Shown here: one piece after another, positions 36,973 to 48,500 of the stretch | Numbering within the stretch: the stretch's first letter is position 1 | How the letters are laid out: each line of letters starts with the position of its first letter | NCBI GenBank assembly: GCA_018136815.1 | Contig: CM030932.1 | Span: 7,246,230 to 7,310,229 of the forward strand | From: Isochrysis galbana | Taxonomy: Eukaryota > Haptophyta > Isochrysidales > Isochrysidaceae | DNA length: 64,000 nucleotides | Direction: 5' to 3' | Made by a program: the position numbers and the translations under genes | Notes under the pieces: generated by a model | The model's input: only the letters and a program-made list of their open reading frames with translations | Told to the model about the DNA's origin: nothing | Database searches by the model: none

Positions 36973-37830
36973 AGGCGCGAGGAGAGAGAGAGCCGTGAAG
37001 AGAGAGAGTGGAGAGAGCGGGAGAGCGAGTTGCCACAGTCTGTTTCATCTGCTCTGAAACTAACGGGATGCGCTGGTCTCTTCTCAACAAGAGGGCTGCG
37101 GGGGAGGAGGCCGGCAGAGGGGGGGTGGGGAAGAGAGGGATCTAATCACGCAGCAGATCTCTCTCTCTCTGTCCTGGTATTCAGCCTTGCAGGGTGCGGA
37201 AGAGAGGAGGATATGGGGGATCAGAGAGGGGGACCCAGGGAGGGAGGGGGAGGAGAGAGAGAGCGGACGGAAAGAGGGAGGGGGGGGGGGGGGGGGAGCC
37301 TTCCTCCCCCGCTCGGGAGAGCTCTCTCTCTCCCTCTCTCTCTCTCTCTCTCCCTTTCTCTCTCTCTCTCCCTCTCCCTCTCCCTCCCTCTCTCCCTACA
37401 ATCTCTCTCTCCCCTCGCCCCTCCCCCACTCTCTCTCCCTCTCTCCCTCTTCCCTCTCTCCCTTCCCCCCCCCCCCCCCCCCCCCAGGAGAGTTCCCCAC
37501 TAACCGCCGCCGCCGCCGCCGCCGGCGGGGGGGGGGGGGGGTTGGGGGTTGGGGGGGGGGGGGACGTGCGCGCCAACGGCTCCTCGAGCGCTCGTCGAGC
37601 GCGCGCCGCCGTCGCTCGTGGCTCGCGAGGACTCTACCGGCCATCCCCATCCATCACCGCCTTGGCGAGGAGAGGAGAGAGAGGAGAACGAACGAAGGGC
37701 GCGGGGGCGGGGGGAGGGGGGGCGGCCTGGCCCGAGGCGGAAGAGGGGGGAGAGGGGAGTCGCCGCCGTTGGGCCTGACGTCCTGCCCCCACAGAGGCAT
37801 GCCGGGGTGCCGGGGTGTATAAAGAGTCTG
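36244..37830. repeat. Low-complexity region: CT/GA tracts, CACT repeats, G- and C-runs
   Basis: Contains CTCT/CCCT tracts, (ACTC)n at about 36303-36365, (TG)n at 36437-36453, GA tracts (36889-36910 and 36941-36972), CT tracts (37321-37475) and G/C runs at 37278-37296, 37467-37486 and 37529-37562. It lies upstream of the polycystin-like gene. Long ORFs here are all repeat-driven and I accept none. Confidence 0.8.
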
Positions 37831-38640
37831 TCTGTATAAAGAGTCTGTCCGTCCGTCCACGATCGCTTTCTCTCTTGTTGTGTCAGGCGCAATTGGGGTG
37901 TCGGGCTAGAGTGTTAAGGGTGTCGAAAATGTTTGACAGCCGCGGGCAGTCGCCCAGGTGTGACAAATTTGCTAGCCGTGGCTATGCGCCGGTGTGTGAT
38001 GTGTTTGTAGTGGAGGTCCTGTGGAGGTGCGTGCGTGCGTGCTGTCTCTCGCTGTCAGCACAGGTGAGGTATATATAACTTGGCTAGGTGTGCCCAGACG
38101 TTGTCCGGTAGTGGTAGTCTTTTCTCGCTTTTGCAGTTGCCGGGGCCCTTGAGCCGCTGGCGCTTATTCTGGAATTTTTGCAAGGCTTTCGTTATATGTG
38201 GTCTACTCCCGTCGCATCTAGGTTTGTTTTGCCGTCTAGTGTGTATTCCTCCGGGAGCGGGTATTCCGTCCTCTTGTTGGTTGCTGGATTTGTAGCCTTC
38301 GCCCCACTTTGCTGGTGGGGTCGGATCCACGTTAGTCGGTGCTCCCGTGCTCCCCTTGCACCTCTTCCCCCAGAATCGGGGTGCCCAGATGATATGAATA
38401 TGAGAGTTCGTCTTCATACCAGTTGTTGTTTTCTTTCGCGAAGTATTCGCCCTCCTGAGTTATATGGATTTCTCGCTCCGGTGCCGGTGCCTCGGTGTTT
38501 GAGGTTTCGGTGCCTGCTACTTCCCGTGTTCGGGCGTTCGGGCGTCGGTGACGTCTAGACGTCTAGCGTCTAGCGTCGCCGCCCCCACTAGGCATTAGGT
38601 CATTCGCGTGTTTTACTCTGTCTTCCCATGTTGCTAGAAC
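37831..38640 (-). other. Coding-like fragment of unknown origin, probably a mobile-element remnant
   Basis: On the minus strand two overlapping frames look protein-like. One reads about 38540-38330 (EIHITQEGEYFAKENNNWYE) and stops. The other continues 38330-38055 (TPPAKWGEGYKSSNQQEDG and HITKALQKFQNKRQRLKG). A single frameshift would join them. No start codon is visible and no family was recognised. The adjoining repeats suggest a 5'-truncated retroelement tail. Confidence 0.3.
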
Positions 38641-38642
38641 AT

Positions 38643-39200
38643 TTATCGCGAGGAATATATAATAAAACATCTGAGCGTTAGTACCACTACTCCCACTAGC
38701 CCGGTACCAACACGACAGCCCTCAGCGCACCTGCCCGTACACCTTGGCGCGTGCTGTTGACACAGATACATACTCCTATGCACCCCTCCAAATCTCCACC
38801 CTCGCATGCCCCCGGCTCCCATTCTAACTCCCCACAAGTTAGTCAACTAAGTTTATACTTGGTTGACCCATGGGGGGGCACGAGCCCCCCCCTCTCTCCA
38901 CTCCTCCTCTGCCATGGGGGAGGAACCACCCATCCTCCTGGCATGCCTGATGGCTTGCCAGGAGGCCACTGCCCTACTGACCCACTCCCTTCCCCACAGG
39001 CTCGCCTGATTCGCTCGTCCTAGCCTGTCGTGGCCAGCCCATTGCTCCAACCCCCCCTCCCCCCCTGGTCGACAGGCAGACAGGTGCAGCGTGGGGGCCC
39101 CTGAGGCTCGGGAGCGCCAGCGAGGGAGAGGCAGGGGAGGCCAGGGCCCAGCCCCAGCCTCCTCTGCCCCCTGAGCTGGCCTCCAGGAGCCTCCAGGGGT
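38643..39200. repeat. Repeat families A (inverted end) and B, copy at gap edge
   Basis: 38660-38720 and 38745-38846 are reverse complements of 16868-16930 and 16104-16200. A copy of the 20-bp palindrome with one change follows (38845-38864), then a family B core (38870-39200) that runs into the N gap. Its last bases match 16390-16410. Confidence 0.7.
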
Positions 39201-39300
39201 NNNNNNNNNNNNNNNNNNNNNNNNNNNNNNNNNNNNNNNNNNNNNNNNNNNNNNNNNNNNNNNNNNNNNNNNNNNNNNNNNNNNNNNNNNNNNNNNNNNN
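39201..39300. other. Assembly gap (100 N)
   Basis: A fixed-size placeholder. It separates a GC-rich repeat from the gag region of the chromovirus, so the 5' LTR and primer-binding site are hidden or missing and the join itself may be wrong. Confidence 0.99.
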
Positions 39301-39375
39301 GCAATCTCCAAGAGTGAGATCAGCCTTGCTCTGACAAGCACAAAATCTTCGCTCGCGCCTTCGGCTCCGGTCGCC

Positions 39376-42300
39376 ATGTCGAGTTCTCCCTTGAGAAATC
39401 TTCATTGTCCCCGCGTCATGAGCCCGTCTCTTCTTCTTCGGTTCTCGAATCGTACGGGTCGAAGTCCCCGGGAAGAGAGCCTCGTGGGTCCCCTCCCTTC
39501 TTCAAAAGAGAGTCTTTCCGAGCCAGTTCTCCCCTCCTCTCGCCTCTCCGCGCCGACGGTCGAAGTTCCGCCGCCTCCGCGGCCTCTACTCACACCCCGT
39601 CAACTGGAGCTGGAATGGGTCCTCTCGCCTCGTCCGTTGCTCCACCGGCGGCCTTTCCTCTCCTTTCTTTTGCTGATCCTTTGCCAAGTATTCCTTCCTC
39701 TCTCAATCCCTCTGTGGTTGGTGCTGAAGATGATGTGGGTTCCGTCCGGTCCCTCCCTCCTTTCGAGCCCCCACCATATGAAGAGTTTGTTCCACCCCCG
39801 TCGACGTACTCGTACCCCAAACGTAACTTCGTTCCACCTCCGACCGCCACCGTCGGGCGCCGCCCAAATCATGGACCAACAAGTCCAGATCGAGGCTCTC
39901 CGCGGCGCTGTCGACCGCCTTGAGTCCTCTACCCTCCAAGCCGCCCAACGCCACGAAGAATTTCAGCGGGAGGTGGGGTCTACCTTCAACACGATACTCA
40001 AACATTCTACAGGGCCAAGCGGGCACCACGACTTCGTCTCGAGTCGAAACTTCGCCACCGCTTGTGGAAGGAGGAGACAACTCCATTGGTGCTCCTCAGG
40101 CCTCGGTGAAGTTCCCTTCTCAACCTTTGGCCCGCCGCGCCGCTCCTCCATTCTACCGAATTCGATTTCCGATCCCGGACCCAATACGCCTGTTCCTGTC
40201 CCGTCTGCCAAGCCTGTTTCTGATCCCCAACCTCCACCCACCGTCGCGGGCCTCCGTTCGCTTCCAAATCCGGCGGCTCGGCGCCATCCCGTCGATCCAA
40301 GCCTCGCCGGTGATGTTTCTGAGCGAGAGGTCATCCTAGCCTCGTGGAACCAACTGTTTAAGGATGCCGCCTACGAGGTAGCCTCTCTCTACAGGAAGTC
40401 CGACGATTTCGAGCTCATCCACGCCATTCTCACGGCGGCCTCTCTCGAGCCGGCAATGTTTGGCACTACCGCGTGTTTTTCGAGGAGGAGCACGTGACCA
40501 AGTGGGCTCGGAGCCGCTTCTTCCTCGACCGGATCCTCCATCACCAAGTCCGAATGGGCAAAGAGCTTTCCGAGATCAAGTTCCCCAAGGGCCTGGCCTC
40601 GGACGTCCAGATAGCGGCTACCTCCTGGAATGATTTTCGTCTGTCCTTCATCAAGCCGCTCGAGCGCGCCCTCTCGCTCGGCTGCGACCACCGTGAAATC
40701 TTTACATCCTTGCTAGCGGCCGCCAACTTGTGCACCACCGGCAACCAAAGGATTTACGCCTTCCTCCTCGATCTCGCCGAAGATCCGGTTCTCTCTCTCA
40801 ACCCCGCGCTAGCCTGCGACGTGCTTCTCCGCAATGCGACGCCACTTTCGCGGCCAACGTGCCCGGCTTCGCCAAAGACTCCGCCTCCATGGAGTGGGAC
40901 CGGCTCGTAGCCGTGAAGCCGGCTCCGATCTCTTAGAGCTATCCAAGAATTTGGTGCGTGCGTACGTCCGCAAGATGGGCGACGCGAAGGTGGATGCCAC
41001 GACGGTCTGGGACCACCCGAACATGTCGCACGATATCAATCAACGATTCGAGTCCATTATCCGGAACGACAAGGTCGACGCGGCTCGCGGCGTGGATAAC
41101 GCGACCAAGTTCGGCGAGTGTCTTGCAAAGACCCGCTTCCGCGTCGAGAACCACGAGCTTCCTCGTTCGGCCCTTTCGTGCGTCAACTTATGCCAGCGCT
41201 ACCTGAGCCCGTACGAACAGGCCCGTGCTGGCCAACAACAAATGTCGGTCACGGTCGCCGCCGTGACGCCGCCGGCGAGTACTTCCAAGGCCACAAAGAC
41301 CGCCAAGGTTGCTAAGGCTGCCTCTAACCCCGCGGACACTACGGCTTCGATGGTCGCCGCCGTCCAAGCGGCGGTGGCCGAGGCATTAAAATCGCCAAAC
41401 AACAACTCGAACCGCAAGGCGACTGGCGCTGACAACCGTCGGGCTCCGCCTCCGCCTACGAATTACTCCGCATCGTCTCCGCTACCGGACGCACTTCTTG
41501 ACCGTCCTCTCGGCAAAAGCACGTCTTCTCGTCGCCAATGTGACCCCCTCCGAACGGCCTTGGACTTCCGGCCGATTCGGGCCTCTCGGAATGGGATCCA
41601 GGTAGCTGGTCTCGAGCGCGAGCCCGCTCTGGCAAATTTCTCGTTACGCGGTCACCCGGCCCTTCGCGCGGCGCTCACGCGCTGCCGTCCCTCGGATGCC
41701 ACCATGACGGCGCCGCGCCTCGACGACTTAGACCGCGACGTCAAAGAGTGGACCGACGCCAACGGCTGTGCGTACTGCGCCTTTCGTCCCCGGCTCCATC
41801 GGGTACGCCCGAGGCAGACCTGTGGAAATATGGCACGGGCGACGGAGCTCATAACCCCGTCGTTTGCCAACCATACATTCGTTTTCTCTGCGAAGGCGTG
41901 GTGGCGAGTGTGGTAACGACCCAGAAGTCCACCGCCGCCTCCGCACGATGGTCGTTCTCCGTCCGGCCCAGTAGGTCGTCGGCGGGGCCCACGTCCGCGT
42001 TGTTACCCCGCTACCAGTCCAGGGTAGTGGGCCCGAACGCCACCCACCAAAAGATCGTATTACGCTACGGCCGGGTACTTCTACGGCCTCCAACCAGTAC
42101 CCCAAGATTCCCCAAGTTCTAGACAAGCCCTGCCACCTCCATCCCCCTCTTTCTCCTGCCTCCTCGCCGATTGCCCCTACTTCTCCCAAGGCCGATGATA
42201 CCATCCTGATTCTCGATATCACGCACGAGTCCTCCAAACCAAGTCAACCGCTGCCGCTTCTATATCAACTCAAGCCGCTGAACCGCTACTCCACGCCACT

Positions 42301-42500
42301 TCCCAAGCATCCCCAGTCCAAGACCTCACGGTCTACGAAAGTCCAGCCGCCGCAGGCCCAATCCAACCCTCAATCTCTCAAATCAAATTTCGCATGTCCG
42401 AGCCACAAAACGTCTCCCGAGTACGAGTCCGAGTCCAAGTCACGTTCAGAATTACCCTCTTCGTCTTACGCCACCGCGAGCCCATCTACGAGTCTGAGCC
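39376..42500 (+). pseudogene. Frameshifted gag of the chromovirus
   Basis: Coding character jumps between frames. A Pro-rich N-terminus (39405-39865) contains a PPPY motif (EPPPYEEF). A coiled-coil segment follows (39870-40010, DQQVQIEALRGAVDRLES), then capsid-like helical segments at 40310-40480, 40480-40870 and 40935-41780. The last ends near a CAYC pair that could start a zinc knuckle. At least four shifts, near 39865, 40480, 40870-40935 and 41780, are needed to read through. Either this gag copy is dead or the assembly has several indels. It could also be a gag-pol polyprotein, because the pol frame is open upstream of its first ATG. Confidence 0.65.
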
Positions 42501-42544
42501 CAGTCCAGTCATCACCGGTATCACCAGTCTCCATCCCTACGACG

Positions 42545-45500
42545 ATGGAGACGCAGTTCCCCGGTTCTTCCCCACTTTCTTTCGAGTCCGAGTCCGAACC
42601 TGTTTTGAGCAAACCCCGTTCTGAGCCATCCGAGTCCGAGTCCGAGTCCGAGTTTACAACGTCACCGAGTCCTACCACGCGGTCGACCGCAGGATTAACG
42701 GAGCTCCAGCCACCCACTGAGCCTCCGACGACCACTCCTTCCGGGGGAGTGTTCACCTTCGGTCCTCCGCGCCCCGAGTCCGAGTCATTTGGAATCTCCG
42801 GTCACGTCCAGAATTCCAACCATACCCGAGCCCCGTTTCACGAGCCACCGCGTATTGAGTCCAAACACAAGCTGACGCCGGAGCCCTCGGCGACAGCCAC
42901 TGTGTCCTTGTCCGAGCCACCGTTCCGAGTCTCGCCGCAGCCGGCCTGCCACTCCAGCAAGCTGCACGCTGCCGAGCCGATCCCTTCCGTTTCCGTTCCG
43001 AGTCCGAGTCCAATCGCACAAGACAGTGCATCCCGAGCCCGCGTAATCAAGCCCGTCACCGAGTCCGAGTTTACGGCCGCACCGAGCCAACCGGTGCTGG
43101 CCACCATGCCCCTATCGTCATCACAAGCTTCCGCCTCGTCCTCATCGACGGTTGCGACGGCAGGGGGCTTCACTTTTGGGCCGGCCCCGTCCGTTCCCAT
43201 TTCGAAAGTTAGCCCTGTTTTTGGCGTCCAGCACGCCAGAAACAACGAGTCCGAGTCCGAGTACAAATCAACGTCACCGCGGAGCCCGCGGTCGACCACC
43301 GGCGTTCCCACGCCACCCCATCAACCGAGAGCCATGGAGGAGCTGGCACAGCCGTCTCCTAGCCCCTCTCAAGTCGCTGAGTCTTCCGAGTTCGAGTCTG
43401 AGTCAACCGTAATTTCAGCGGTCCATCCACCCGCTAGCCCGAGCCAAGTCCTCCGAAGAATGCTTCGCATTGCAAAACCTCTTCGGCCACCACCCACGCC
43501 AGCCGCTGCCGCAGAGCCACAACCCTGGCCTCAGCCTTCCCCGCAGCCGGCTTCTACGACAGCCACGTCCCTTCTTTCGCCGGCGCCGACCCCGCCGACG
43601 ACAGATTGCAACGAAGTCGATGCCTGGCCCGATTCCTCTTCCGACGTGACCATGGAGAGGGACCACAACTCCCTTGCACGTCGAGGAACGACCGCCTCCC
43701 AAACCGAGCTTCTACGCCCATTGAGCCAGTACAACCGAGTCTCTAAGCAATGCCCTTCACGCCTCTCATCGGTGGTGTCGCAGCCGCGGCGTCCGTCGCC
43801 GCAATCCGACACCCCACCTCTCCGAGCTTGGTCGTCGATCCCGTCCTCCGAGCCCGTTTCCACGTCGTCGATATCCGAGTCTTCTTTCATTCGTCCTACG
43901 TCGCCGCGGCCACCGGTTGCAGCCTCCAAGCACAGCCTGCCTCTCGATACCACTGCCAACGCCATCATGCGCGTGGCAGCGATCAATGCGTCCGCGATCC
44001 AGTCCTTCGATTCCTCTCAAAACAACTCCGATGTCGGCACCCGCGATGATACCCCGTCACCCGCTCTCCACGCTCTCGCCTCTCTTCGTGCACGAGCGAG
44101 CGGCTCTGCGGTGGTATTGCCTCGGCACCTGACGGAGGCAGCCCAAGAACTTCGCCGGCCTCGCAATGGCACCCTAGCCTCGCCTGCCGCCGCGCTACCC
44201 AAGCACTTCGATGAGCTTTGCGCCGAGCTCACGAAGATGAATCAACGAGTCCAAGACGGGCTGACGTCTGGCTGTCACGCACCACGCGTTCTCGTCGTCG
44301 GCGAGACGAGCGGCGTCGTCTCCTCGATGTTCCTACTCGCCGGAGCTGATGTGGCTACGTGCGATTTGTATCCTTCCGAGATTGATTACGTGCCCCACTT
44401 CCAAGGCGACGCGCTTCATGTCCAAAACCTAGGTTGGGACCTGGTCATCGCCCACCCGCCCTGCACGTACCTCTCCGCCGTCAGTAGCCAATGGCTTTCA
44501 CAAGAACCCGGACGTCGTGCCGCTCTTGAGTCGGCCGCCCGCGTCTTCAAGTCAATGGCCTCCGCCACTGCTCCGTTTGTAGCGGTTGAAAACCCTCGGA
44601 TGCATGCGGAAGCTCGCCGTTTAGTCGGGGGGTTGACCCCGACCCAAGTCGTCCAACCCTGGGAGCACGGCACTGGACACCAGAAAGCCACGGGGTTGTA
44701 CCTCACCAAAGGGCTGCCGCCCCTCCAGCCAACCTGCGTCGTGGATGGCCGTGAGTCGGCCATGGCTAACCTCTCTCCTTCACCGCACCGTGGCGCTCTC
44801 CGCAGCCGCACCTACGTCGGCGTAGCTGGAGCGATGGCGATCCATTGGATGCCTGTTCTTCTTCGATATTTGAGCCAACAGGGAGACCAGGCATCGACGA
44901 AGAAACTGTCCGCGTTGGAGCTACTCGCTTGCGCGCGGCGCAGCCTATTGGACCGGCCTTCACTAAGTTCAACCGAGGCTACCGCCTACGAGCCGTGGTC
45001 GGCTCTTCATCGTTATGAGAGGGGGAGGGAATCTAGTGAAGTTTCTTCCGACCCCGTTGTTTCCCGTCCAGCTACTCCCGAGACAAACAACCACGAAGAC
45101 CAAAAAGAAACCCACGATAACTACGACAACGACACGCCACTCTACGCCTCCGAGTCTACTCTCCACGACCCATTCTCTCCATGGACCGCCCCGCCTCCGG
45201 CACGCGCGAGCTCGCCGCGTCCGACGACGCCGACGACTCTCCGGAAGCGGCGCCAACAATGGCAATCATTCGGAGTGAACGGGGACCCGAAATGGTCCAA
45301 CGTCACGCTCGAAACCGCTGACGAAATAAGAGCGCAAGCTCTAGCCGGACGAGGCGCCGACGAGGAATCCGACCTCGCCGCTGCCGTCCGAGCGCCAATC
45401 GAGTTCGTGGAAGCCAAAGGCATCCGCGCCGAAGAGTTAGCCTCACTAGTTCGAAGACCCAAGACAGAAGCCCAAGCCCGTCTCGAGAAAGATTGGGAAA

Positions 45501-48500
45501 AGATGTCCGACCACCCGAGGCACCCCACCGACAAGAGAGGCCTGGGCTACACTAGCCCCAAGCTATCACCCTGCCCCTCTACCCACGAGGACGACGCCTC
45601 TAGGCCCTATGCCACGATAGCGGCAGTCGGAGTACCCGAAGAGACGACGTCCACTTTGACGAAGAATTCACCCGAGCAACCACTCTGTCGACCAACCCTG
45701 TCCCCGTCCGACACCATCGCATACGTGACCGCGCACCGACCGGAGAGTGTCGTGGATACCCTGCCCTCAGCTTACCCAAGGCATTGTCTATATGTTCGAG
45801 ATCTAATGGTCTGCCGCTCCGGCGAGGCTACCAGCAAAGAAGGAGTCATCTTAGCCGACTCCGCCCTCACGGTCAACAGCACCCTCGCTGACACCGGAGC
45901 TGGCCCGTCGGTCGTGACCACTTCCCTCTTGTCCGGCCTACCCAACGACGCATGCGTCGAGCGGCTGCCACAAGCCGTGGTGACACCGCTTCACGGTCCG
46001 GACGGCCTACCTCTTATCACGCGAGGCAAGGCTCGAATCGTCTTCTCCGTCGGCGGATTTCTCTTTCGTCATACGTTCATGGTGATTGAAGGCAACCCGA
46101 TGCTGCTGCTCGGGAACGACTTCTTAGCCACGCACGCCGCTTCGATTCAGCTCGCCTCCGACAGCGCGGACGGCTCTATCACTCTCGGTGCTCCATCCAC
46201 GGTGGCTCCTCTTGGGGTTAATGGCAGTCCAAGCCCCGACGCCCCGCCGATCTTTCGCGTCTCGACGTCACCGATAGCGATGGTCCCTGTCAGCCTGACT
46301 TGTGCACAAGTCTGTCCGACCTCCGCGAACCCAATTACGACTGACTTCTTCCGAGGGCCGCAGGCCGCCGAAAACGACAACCAGCTAGTCTCCGAGCCTC
46401 TCTTCAACACGGCCGATGAGTTTGCCGCCAAAGCGCCGGCATCATGTGGCTCCGAGTACCTCCTATATACCCACGAACCTATCACGATCCCGGCCTATCA
46501 TCGGGCAACGTTTCACGTCCGAATTCCACTAGCTCTTCGAGAACACGAAGATTGCGCCATGCTCGTGGACCGACTACCTACGCGTGAAACGATCGATAGC
46601 TCTCCTCTCGTCATCCCTCAAGTAGAGAGGCCGAACTCCAACCACACCATCGCGATTACGGTGGTCAATACTGACCCCAAACCTCTACATCTTCCGTCGT
46701 TCCATCCTGTAGCTTCGTTACAGGTTCGATTCAAGATTCACGCTGGAACTTATCGCCGCGTCGGTGACGTTAACTCGCCGGATGTGATTGAGTCGCTCGA
46801 CGAGGACCAATGTAAGCTCCTCGAGGCAGCCAAGATCGACCCCGAGGGCCGTCTCTCGATGCCCCAACGTGAACAAGTTCGTCGTCTACTGGCCCGACGT
46901 ATCGCTGCTTTCGCAATTGACCCGACCAACCCGAATCACACTCACGTGATGGAGGTAGAGCTACCGCTCAACCCCGGAGTCGAAGCTCACCGCCACGCAC
47001 CGTCTAGAGTTGGACGAGAGGGTGAGAAGATCATAGAGGACGAAGTTTGCAAGATGGAGTCCGCGGGTATCATCAGGAAATCAAACTCGTCGTGGGCCTC
47101 TCGAGTCGTGCTGGTCACTAAGAAGGATGGCTCAGTACGTTTCTGCGTAGATTACCGCGACGTCAACTCCAAGCTTCGTCTAGAGGACAGCCCTCTTCCC
47201 CTCACGGTAGAAGCCATCGACCGATTGTCGTCCGGCCAAGGCAACCTTGATTCTCTATTCCTTTGCACCCTGGACCTGGCATCTGGTTTCTGGGGTATAC
47301 CGATCAAAGAGTCCGATAAACATATCACCGCGTTCACTACTCATCGCGGCAAGTACGAGTTCAATTACTTGCCTTTTGGTGTTCAATCCGGTCCCTCGTA
47401 TATGTGCCGCCTCATGGACGCCGTTCTCGGTGGGCTGGCATGGGAGATTTGTATGCCATACTTGGATGATGTCGGCGCCTGGTCGACAGGCGTAGGTGAC
47501 TCGCTGCAGGCCAGGGAAGAGTCGTCATTCCAACAAATGTTACACCGTCTTGATCTTGTCTTGGAACGTCTCATCTGGGCGGGCCTCACTTGCAAGATGT
47601 CGAAATGCGTTTTCTTCGCCACCTCGGCTGAATATCTCGGCCACGTTGTTTCGCGTGAGGGTCTTCGGATGGATCCCAAGAAAGTGGAAGCCGTCTCAAA
47701 AATCGACCCTACCCAAATCAACTCGATCGAAGCCGTCCGTTCTTTCCTTGGGCTGTGCTCGTACTACCGCCGTTTTATACGCCGTTTTGCGATCCGTGCA
47801 GCGCCGTTAACCGCTCTCACGCGGAAAGGGTGCGATGTCCCGGTCGAGTCGCAAACAGAAGCCTGTCGCCAGGCTATCGAAGATCTCAAGCAAGCTATCT
47901 GTGAAGAACCCGTACTCGCACCTCCTCGAGACGACCGTCCTTTCCTCGTTAAGACCGACGGTGCTAGCAAGCTCGGCATCGCCGGCGTCCTTGCTCAGAA
48001 AGACGACGAAGGGAGAGAGCGCGTTGTTGCATACTACGGTCGTAGTTTGAGTCCGGCTGAGCGCCATTGGACAGTTACTGAAATCGAACTTCTAGCAGCG
48101 CTAGAATCGATCCGAAATTGGAGGCCTTATCTTTGGGGTCGCCACTTCACCCTCGTCGTAGACCATTCAGCTTTGCGCTGGCTTCACACGATGAAAGATC
48201 AAGTCACCGGTGGTCCAGCCTCGCGCCTCATGCGATGGGTCCTAAAGCTAGCCGAATATCGATTCGACGTCGTGCACAAACCTGGAGTCACTCACTGGGA
48301 CGCCGACGGCTTGTCCCGCTTAGTTGCTCTCGAGCCCGACCACGATCCTCTCCACCACGAGGAGAGTGAGGTCCATTCTTTCGATTCTTTTGAAATTAAC
48401 GACATAGTTGCCGCCGCGGTTACTTCATCCACCCTCACTGCTCGCCGCCAACAAGCAAACGATAGGCTCGCTCGTCAAGCATCGGAATCTTCGGAGTCGA

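Noticed and set aside
36353..37892. Several ORFs of 70-325 codons in the low-complexity region
   Set aside because: Built from GA, CT, G and C runs with no protein-like segment.
42394..45265. ORFs on the opposite strand of pol
   Set aside because: Shadows of the Ser/Glu-rich and methyltransferase-coding region.
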